From: Bacillota bacterium
GTDB lineage: Bacteria; Bacillota; Clostridia; Oscillospirales; Ruminococcaceae
Direction: 5' to 3'
Assembly: GCA_023460035.1 (NCBI GenBank)
Contig: JAEWRN010000021.1
Coordinates: forward strand, 62,001-126,000
DNA: 64,000 nucleotides
Positions within the stretch are counted from its first letter, which is position 1, and every line of letters begins with the position of its first letter. Below are positions 58,731 to 64,000 of this stretch, piece by piece. The position numbers were made by a program, and so were the translations under genes. The notes below the pieces were generated by a model. The model saw only the letters and a list, made by a program, of their open reading frames with translations, had not been told where the DNA came from and ran no database searches.

Positions 58731-58779
58731 AATTCCTCCAACTGCTGCATGGGCGGTAAATGCGCCGGGGGCAAAAAGC

Positions 58780-58806
58780 AAAATGCGGCGCACAGCGCCG
58801 CATTTT
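58780..58806 (-). terminator. Terminator of prs
   Basis: AAAATGCGGCG/CGCCGCATTTT stem with a 5-base loop, 20 bases after the prs stop, followed by TTTTTGC. Confidence 0.65.
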
Positions 58807-58826
58807 GCCGTAACCAACGCTGCGGC

Positions 58827-59786
58827 TTAGACGAACAGGGTCGAAACCGGTTTGTCAGAATAAATTCGGGCAATCGCTTCGGCCAGCACCGGGGCCACCG
58901 AAATCGTTTTGATCTTGTCAATGCGCTTTTCTTCGCTCAGGCGAATGGTGTCCAGCAGCACCACTTCGTCCAGCACGCTGTTTTGGATGCGCTCGATGGC
59001 CGGGCCGGACAGCACGGCGTGGGTCGCGCAGGCGACCACGCTTTTGGCTCCGCGGTCCTTAATGGCTTTGGCAGCGCCGCACAGGGTGCCGGCGGTGTCG
59101 ATCATGTCGTCAATGATGATGACGTCGCGGTCTTTCACGTCGCCGATGATGTTCATCACTTCGGAGACATTCGCGCGGGGGCGGCGCTTGTCCACGATGG
59201 CGAGGGGCAGGCCCAGGCGCTCGGCAAAGGTGCGTGCGCGGGTGACCGAGCCAAGGTCCGGCGAGACAACCATAAAGTTGCGGTCTTTTTCTTCGGCAAT
59301 TTTCTTTTCAAAGTACGGTGCCAAAATCGGCATGCCCAGCATGTGGTCCACCGGCACGTCAAAGAAGCCCTGAATCTGTGCGGCGTGCAAATCCATTGTC
59401 AGCACGCGGTCGGCGCCGGCCTTGCAGATCAGGTCGGCAACCAGTTTGGCGCTGATGGGGTCGCGCGCTTTGTTTTTGCGGTCCTGCCGGGCGTAGCCGT
59501 AGTAGGGCATCACCGCGGTGATGCGGCCGGCAGAAGCGCGGCGGAACGCGTCGATCATGATGAGCAGCTCCATCAGGTTGCGGTTGACCGGGCTTGAGGT
59601 GCTTTGCACCACAAACACGTCGCTGCCGCGCACTGTCTCGCCAATCGAAACGCTGATTTCTCCGTCGGAAAACATGCCGATTTCAGATTTGCCCAAAGGC
59701 AACCCCAGACACTCGGCGATCGAAAGCGCGAGTTCCTTGTTCGAATTGCCCGCGAAAATCTTGATGTCCTTACCGTGGATGTTCAT
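58827..59786 (-). CDS. prs: Ribose-phosphate pyrophosphokinase (PRPP synthase)
   Basis: 319 residues, usual class I length. It makes PRPP from ribose 5-phosphate and ATP for purine, pyrimidine, histidine and tryptophan synthesis. Blocks are IFAGNSNKELALSIA, FSDGEISVSIGETVRGSDVFVVQ, YYGYARQDRK (ATP loop), MDLHAAQIQGFF, VVSPDLGSVTRAR, and the PRPP loop DVIIIDDMIDTAGT. GGGGG site before the ATG. It follows the glmU-like gene, a classic glmU-prs pair. Confidence 0.97.
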   Translation of the reverse strand: MNIHGKDIKIFAGNSNKELALSIAECLGLPLGKSEIGMFSDGEISVSIGETVRGSDVFVVQSTSSPVNRNLMELLIMIDAFRRASAGRITAVMPYYGYARQDRKNKARDPISAKLVADLICKAGADRVLTMDLHAAQIQGFFDVPVDHMLGMPILAPYFEKKIAEEKDRNFMVVSPDLGSVTRARTFAERLGLPLAIVDKRRPRANVSEVMNIIGDVKDRDVIIIDDMIDTAGTLCGAAKAIKDRGAKSVVACATHAVLSGPAIERIQNSVLDEVVLLDTIRLSEEKRIDKIKTISVAPVLAEAIARIYSDKPVSTLFV

Positions 59787-59875
59787 GTTCTTTCCCCCGT
59801 TAATTTAATTATCCTGCTGCAAAACGCTGCCGGTGTCTGCACCCCGGCGGCGCGCGATTACGTTTTTAAGCACGC

Positions 59876-60643
59876 TTATTCGTGCTTGGCCCCCTGCTGC
59901 TGGGCAGCGGCCTGTTCCAGTTTTGTTTTCTTTTCAATGTACGCGCTGAGCTTGTTTGCCGCCCAGCCCTCTTTGGTGATCTGCCTTGCGCGGGCAATGC
60001 CCAGCGCACCGGCGGGCAAATCGTCGGTGATGGTGCTGCCCGCCGCAGTGTAAGCCCCGTCGCCAAGGCGCACCGGCGCCACCAAATTGGTGTTGCAGCC
60101 CACAAAGCAGTGGTTGCCGATTTTGGTGCGGCTTTTTACTTCGCCGTCGTAGTTGACCACCACAACGCCGCAGCCAAAGTTGCAATATTTGCCCACGTCC
60201 GCGTCGCCGATATAGGTCAGGTGCGCCACGGCAGTGCCCTCGCCAATGGTAGAGTTTTTGATTTCGACAAAGTCGCCGATGTGCACGTTTTTGCCAATCA
60301 CGCTGTCCGGCCGCAGTTGTACCCACGGGCCAATGGTGGCACCGTCGCCAATTTCGCAGCAGCGGCCCTGGCTGGCGTTAAAGGTCACGTTTTCGCCAAC
60401 GCGCGCATCCTCCAGAAGGCTGTCGGGGCCAATGGTGCTGCCCGCGCCGATGACGGTTGCCCCGCGCAGTATGGTGCCGGGCAAAATAAGAACCCCGGGT
60501 GCAATCGTCACCTCAGGGTCGATCCAAATGCCATCCTTACTGATAAACTCCACCCCGTTGTCAAGGTGGCGCTCAAACGTTGAGTCAAACATGGCACGTG
60601 CTGCTTCATAACGGCTGCGCGCGGACCCAGTTTTTTCGCTCAT
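59876..60643 (-). CDS. glmU: GlmU C-terminal (LbH acetyltransferase) domain protein, no uridyltransferase half
   Basis: 255 residues; full GlmU is about 450. The sequence is the left-handed beta-helix with repeats (VTIAPGVLILPGTILRGATVIG, IGAGSTIGPDSLLEDARVGENVTFNASQ) and the acetyl-CoA and substrate loops VWVQLRPDSVIGKNV-type, VAHLTYIGDADVG, NYDGEVKSRTKIGNHCFVGCNT and YTAAGSTIT. These are the GlcN-1-P acetyltransferase signatures. The N-terminal pyrophosphorylase (with its GTRM..LTP nucleotide motif) is absent, though the start has its own GGAGGG site, so it is a true short gene rather than a broken one. A second enzyme must make UDP-GlcNAc. Confidence 0.87.
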   Translation of the reverse strand: MSEKTGSARSRYEAARAMFDSTFERHLDNGVEFISKDGIWIDPEVTIAPGVLILPGTILRGATVIGAGSTIGPDSLLEDARVGENVTFNASQGRCCEIGDGATIGPWVQLRPDSVIGKNVHIGDFVEIKNSTIGEGTAVAHLTYIGDADVGKYCNFGCGVVVVNYDGEVKSRTKIGNHCFVGCNTNLVAPVRLGDGAYTAAGSTITDDLPAGALGIARARQITKEGWAANKLSAYIEKKTKLEQAAAQQQGAKHE

Positions 60644-60760
60644 ACTTCACCCTCCACGTTGAAAAAGGCCCGCAAAGGCCCGATTCATGATCAAAAAGAG
60701 CAATGAAACTTCGCGCGGCAAACGTTCATACCACATGAAGACATACTATTTACATCTACC

Positions 60761-60788
60761 ATTTTACAGGTTCTACAGGTTTTTTCAA
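60761..60788 (-). promoter_or_regulatory. Promoter of the glmU-prs operon
   Basis: -35 TTGAAA (60783-60788) and -10 TAAAAT (60761-60766) on the minus strand with a 16-bp spacer. Confidence 0.55.
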
Positions 60789-60892
60789 GGTCTGCGGCGC
60801 AAACAGCACCTAAAATATCCAAATTTCATGGATTTCTTATAAATAAGAGTGGCAAAGCAAAAAAAAGTTTGTTATAATTAGAGGGCATCAGG

Positions 60893-60920
60893 ACAGGCCC
60901 ATATCTTACGGGCCTGTTTT
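60893..60920 (+). promoter_or_regulatory. Terminator-like hairpin in the ppdK leader
   Basis: ACAGGCCC/GGGCCTGT stem with a 9-base loop and TTTT, about 15 bases after the likely start of transcription and 110 bases before the ppdK start codon. Confidence 0.4.
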
Positions 60921-61031
60921 GGTGTGCCACGCGGCCCCGCAGCAGGCGGGGATGCTCCCGCACACAAGTCGGCTCTGGTTGGGAGGGCCGGCTTTGCCAA
61001 CCTGCATTATAAATAACGGAGGTAGATAAAT

Positions 61032-63692
61032 TTGAGCAAAAAGTTTTTGTATCTGTTCAAAGAGGGCCACGAGGCCTTCGGCGGCGACCAGACCACAATG
61101 AAGAATATTCTGGGTGGTAAAGGCGCCGGCCTGGCAGAAATGACCAATGCAGGCATGCCTGTGCCGCAGGGTTTCACCATCACCACCGAGGCCTGCACCC
61201 AGTATTACACCGATGGCCGCGAGATTAACGAAGAGATTAAAGCCGACATCTTCAAGCATGTTGCCATGCTGGAAGAAGAGACCGGCAAAAAGTTTGGCGA
61301 CGTCAGCAACCCGCTGCTCGTTTCCGTTCGTTCGGGCGCACGCCAGTCGATGCCCGGCATGATGGACACCATTTTGAACCTGGGCCTCAACGACCAGGCT
61401 GTCGAAGGCCTTGCTGCCAAAACCAGCAACCCCCGTTTTGCTTACGACTGCTATCGCCGTTTTGTGCAGATGTTCTCGGATGTCGTCATGGGCGTTTCGA
61501 AGACCGCCTTTGAAGAAGTCATCGACGAGATGAAAAAAGAAAAGGGCGTCAAAGAGGATACCGAGCTGACTGCCGACGACCTGAAGACTCTGGTTGCCAA
61601 GTTTAAAAAGGTGTACGAGGCAAACGAGCACAAGCCGTTCCCGCAGGACCCGAAAGAGCAGCTGATTGAGGCTGTCAAGGCCGTGTTCCGCAGCTGGGAC
61701 AACGACCGTGCAAACGTGTACCGCCGCATGAACGAAATCCCCTACGAGTGGGGCACCGCCGTTAACGTGCAGCAGATGGCGTTCGGCAACTCGGGTGACC
61801 GCTCGGGCACCGGCGTTGCGTTTACCCGCAACCCCGCCACCGGCGAAAAGAAACTGATGGGCGAGTACCTGATCAACGCGCAGGGCGAAGACGTTGTCGC
61901 CGGCGTGCGTACCCCGTTCCCCATCAGCCACCTGGAAGAGCAAATGCCCGAAGTGTACAACCAGTTCATTGAAGTGGCCGGCCGCCTTGAGGCGTACTAC
62001 CGCGACATGCAGGACATGGAGTTCACCATTGAAGACGGCAACCTGTTCATGCTGCAGACCCGTAACGGCAAGCGCACCGCGCAGGCCGCACTGCAGATCG
62101 CTTGCGATTTGGTGGACGAGGGCGTGATTGACGAGAAAGAAGCCGTATTGCGCGTAGAGCCCAAACAGCTCGACACCCTGCTGCACCCGCAGTTTGATGC
62201 CGCTGCACTGGCTGCTACCAAAGCAATCGGCAAGGGCCTTGCCGCTTCCCCCGGCTCGGCCTGCGGCAAAGTGGTATTCACCGCCGAAGAGGCGAAAGAA
62301 TGGCACGACCGCGGCGAGAAGGTTGTTCTGGTGCGTTTGGAGACCAGCCCCGAGGATATCGTGGGCATGCAGGTTTCCGAGGGCATTCTGACCGTGCGCG
62401 GCGGCATGACCAGCCACGCGGCCGTTGTGGCCCGCGGCATGGGCACCTGCTGTGTTTCCGGCTGCGGCAACTCGAACGACGTTGTCATCGACTACGCTGC
62501 CAAAACCTTCACCATCAACGGTAAAGTGTTTAAAGAGGGCGACTTCATTTCGATCGACGGCACCAGCGGCAACATTTACGACGGCAAAGTTGCCACCGTG
62601 CCCGCCACCGAAAACGCCAACCTGAACCGTTTCATGGGCTGGGCGGACAACTACCGCCAGCTGCAGGTGTTTGCCAACGCCGACACCCCCCACGACGCAA
62701 AGCAGGCTGCCGAGTTTGGTGCCGAGGGCATTGGCCTTTGCCGCACCGAGCACATGTTCTTTGAAGAGAGCCGCATTAAAGCAATGCGCGAGATGATTGT
62801 GGCCGACAACACTGCCGACCGCGAGAAGGCACTGTCCCTCATCCTGCCGTACCAGCAGAGCGACTTTGAGGGCCTGTACGAAGTGATGGGCGAGCGCCCG
62901 GTCACCATCCGCTACCTCGACCCGCCTCTGCACGAGTTCTTGCCGACAAAGGAAGAGGACATCAAAGAAATCGCCAAAGAGCTGAACATCACGGTAGAGA
63001 AGCTGCACAACGTCATTGCTTCGCTGCACGAGTTCAACCCGATGATGGGCCACCGTGGCTGCCGCCTGGCTGTTTCGTACCCCGAAATTGCCGTGATGCA
63101 GACCAAGGCTGTCATTGGCGCCGCGATCAATGTGTCGAAGAGCAAGGGCTACAAAATTGTGCCGCACATCATGATCCCGCTGGTGGGCGAAGTGAAAGAG
63201 CTCAAGTTCGTCAAGGACATCGTGGTCAAGACCGCCGACGAGATGATCGCCGCCGCGGGCGTGGACATGAAGTACGAAGTGGGCACCATGATCGAGATCC
63301 CGCGCGCTGCGCTGACTGCCGATGAGATCGCCAAGGAAGCCGAGTTCTTCAGCTTTGGCACCAACGACCTCACCCAGATGACCTTTGGTTTCAGCCGCGA
63401 CGACGCAGGCAAGTTCCTGGACTACTACTACACCAACAAAATTTACGAGCTTGACCCGTTTGCGCACCTGGACCAGAAGGGTGTTGGCAAGCTGGTTGAA
63501 ATGGCTGCGAAGCTTGGCCGTGCCACCCGCCCGGAGCTGGGCCTTGGCATCTGCGGCGAGCACGGCGGCGACCCGACAAGTGTTGCGTTCTGCCACAAGG
63601 TAGGGCTGGACTATGTCAGCTGCTCGCCGTTCCGCGTACCTATCGCCCGCCTTGCTGCCGCACAGGCCGCAATTAAAAACCCGCGCAAGTAA
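61032..63692 (+). CDS. ppdK: Pyruvate, phosphate dikinase
   Basis: 886 residues starting TTG, after GGAGGTAGAT. It reversibly interconverts pyruvate, ATP and phosphate with PEP, AMP and PPi, allowing PPi-linked glycolysis or gluconeogenesis in anaerobes. The N-terminal ATP-grasp domain starts KFLYLFKEGHEAFGGDQTT and has GGKGAGLAEMT. The phosphohistidine is His462 in RGGMTSHAAVVARGMGTCC. The PEP barrel has GIGLCRTEHMFF, IRYLDPPLHEFLPT, HRGCRLAVSYPEI and GEHGGDPTSVAFC. Codon use is more biased than in neighbours, in line with high expression. Confidence 0.97.
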   Translation: MSKKFLYLFKEGHEAFGGDQTTMKNILGGKGAGLAEMTNAGMPVPQGFTITTEACTQYYTDGREINEEIKADIFKHVAMLEEETGKKFGDVSNPLLVSVRSGARQSMPGMMDTILNLGLNDQAVEGLAAKTSNPRFAYDCYRRFVQMFSDVVMGVSKTAFEEVIDEMKKEKGVKEDTELTADDLKTLVAKFKKVYEANEHKPFPQDPKEQLIEAVKAVFRSWDNDRANVYRRMNEIPYEWGTAVNVQQMAFGNSGDRSGTGVAFTRNPATGEKKLMGEYLINAQGEDVVAGVRTPFPISHLEEQMPEVYNQFIEVAGRLEAYYRDMQDMEFTIEDGNLFMLQTRNGKRTAQAALQIACDLVDEGVIDEKEAVLRVEPKQLDTLLHPQFDAAALAATKAIGKGLAASPGSACGKVVFTAEEAKEWHDRGEKVVLVRLETSPEDIVGMQVSEGILTVRGGMTSHAAVVARGMGTCCVSGCGNSNDVVIDYAAKTFTINGKVFKEGDFISIDGTSGNIYDGKVATVPATENANLNRFMGWADNYRQLQVFANADTPHDAKQAAEFGAEGIGLCRTEHMFFEESRIKAMREMIVADNTADREKALSLILPYQQSDFEGLYEVMGERPVTIRYLDPPLHEFLPTKEEDIKEIAKELNITVEKLHNVIASLHEFNPMMGHRGCRLAVSYPEIAVMQTKAVIGAAINVSKSKGYKIVPHIMIPLVGEVKELKFVKDIVVKTADEMIAAAGVDMKYEVGTMIEIPRAALTADEIAKEAEFFSFGTNDLTQMTFGFSRDDAGKFLDYYYTNKIYELDPFAHLDQKGVGKLVEMAAKLGRATRPELGLGICGEHGGDPTSVAFCHKVGLDYVSCSPFRVPIARLAAAQAAIKNPRK

Positions 63693-63732
63693 GTTTCGCT
63701 AGGGTTTAGGGTAACAGGTTCATACAAATAAG

Positions 63733-63772
63733 GCGCCCCCCGGTTCTGCAAAGAACCGGGGGGCGCTTTTTT
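63733..63772 (+). terminator. Terminator of ppdK
   Basis: GCGCCCCCCGGTTCT/AGAACCGGGGGGCGC perfect 15-bp stem, 4-base loop, TTTTTT. Confidence 0.92.
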
Positions 63773-63802
63773 GTGTTTTTATATTATATGATGCAGAGAA
63801 GT

Positions 63803-63874
63803 ATGGAAAAAAATAACACACATGATAAAATGAATCCTAATATAGAAAGCGAGGTGCAAAATGAAAAGCAATGA
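63803..63874 (+). CDS. Possible 23-residue ORF overlapping the DUF4238 start
   Basis: An ATG at 63803 opens a 23-codon frame, rich in Asn, Lys and Glu, ending TGA at 63874, 14 bases inside the next gene. The upstream AGAGAAG is a weak binding site. It may be a leader peptide for coupled translation, or chance in AT-rich DNA. Confidence 0.2.
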   Translation: MEKNNTHDKMNPNIESEVQNEKQ

Positions 63875-64000
63875 TAACTATACAACAAAAGAACATTATG
63901 TTCCACAGTTTTATTTGAAATATTTTGCAGGAAGTGACGGAAAAATATCCTGTATTTTTGTGAAAGATAAAAAGTATTGTCGTGTGGCACCAAAAACTAT
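63861..64000 (+). CDS. DUF4238 family protein, N-terminal fragment cut by window edge
   Basis: The first 46 codons are present, with GAGGTG before the ATG. KEHYVPQFYLKYFAGSDGKI is the N-terminal signature of DUF4238, proteins often found in accessory islands near defence or mobile genes. The family's function is not established. The DNA from about 63,780 is markedly more AT-rich than the core genome to its left, which points to acquisition and to an island starting just after the ppdK terminator. Confidence 0.65.
   Translation, partial: MKSNDNYTTKEHYVPQFYLKYFAGSDGKISCIFVKDKKYCRVAPKT

Larger units (their letters stand above)
60644..61031. other. Intergenic region between glmU and ppdK with both promoters
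   Basis: The 388 bases hold no gene. They contain the glmU promoter on the minus strand, a -10 TATAAT for ppdK at 60873-60878 (poor -35), and a terminator-like hairpin in the ppdK leader. Confidence 0.6.

Noticed and set aside
59738..59753. GTTCGAATTGCCCG resembling a tRNA TpsiC arm
   Set aside because: It lies inside prs and no acceptor or anticodon arm can be formed around it.
60906..63596. 896-residue open frame antisense to ppdK
   Set aside because: It is the mirror reading of the highly biased ppdK codons. Val/His/Gly-rich composition and no homology.
1..64000. tRNA, rRNA, CRISPR arrays, transposons or prophage
   Set aside because: I looked for TpsiC-loop motifs, repeated spacers, transposase motifs and terminal repeats and found none that hold up.

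Overview
This 64 kb window is chromosomal DNA from a GC-rich member of the Firmicutes, most likely an Oscillospiraceae/Ruminococcaceae gut anaerobe of the Faecalibacterium-Gemmiger-Subdoligranulum type. The genus is an inference from gene content and base composition, not a proof. Supporting signs are strong AGGAGG-type ribosome binding sites, sigma-A promoters with 16-18 bp spacers, a T-box leader, a YtrA-type GntR regulator, an AbrB protein with a C-terminal zinc knuckle, a V-type ATPase, pyruvate phosphate dikinase, and very frequent TTG start codons. No rRNA, tRNA, CRISPR array, insertion sequence or prophage is visible.

Left part (1-12,800): a cut NUDIX gene, a membrane-anchored NERD-like protein, class II aldolase (fba), an sdpR-sdpI autorepressor/immunity pair, degV-trmL-pdxK, the serine biosynthesis pair serC-serA, a histidine phosphatase divergent from an XRE regulator, a small AbrB regulator, and an MBOAT/SGNH pair for acylating an exported polymer.

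Sugar and transport part (12,800-30,100): a seven-gene cassette, alsB-alsA-alsC-alsE-alsK-rpiB-lacI, encodes uptake and catabolism of D-allose (or D-allulose) to fructose 6-phosphate. After a GyrI-like protein, a TraX-like protein and queT (with a long structured leader) comes a tryptophan T-box, whose specifier codon UGG can be placed by base pairing, controlling a trpXYZ-type ABC transporter. A short AT-rich island with a lipoprotein and a CtpE-like P-type ATPase follow.

Middle part (30,100-45,950): a nine-gene V-type ATPase operon on the minus strand in the order G/H-C-I-K-F-E-A-B-D, a D-2-hydroxyacid dehydrogenase, an AI-2E family permease with a small secreted partner, a PHP phosphatase, and a ytrA-ytrB-permease-GNAT operon with a near-textbook YtrA operator.

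Right part (45,950-64,000): Smr protein, ilvE, a DUF4349 lipoprotein, then the housekeeping run recA-recX-rimO-pgsA and the conserved Firmicutes neighbourhood glmU-prs-pth-mfd. The glmU gene here encodes only the left-handed beta-helix acetyltransferase half. ppdK closes the core region. An AT-rich boundary with the start of a DUF4238 gene begins at about 63,780 and suggests an accessory island outside the window.

The strongest items for follow-up are the Trp T-box with its small ORF, the queT leader, the truncated glmU, the complete allose operon under a LacI regulator, and the DUF4238 island edge. No clearly undescribed multi-gene system was found.
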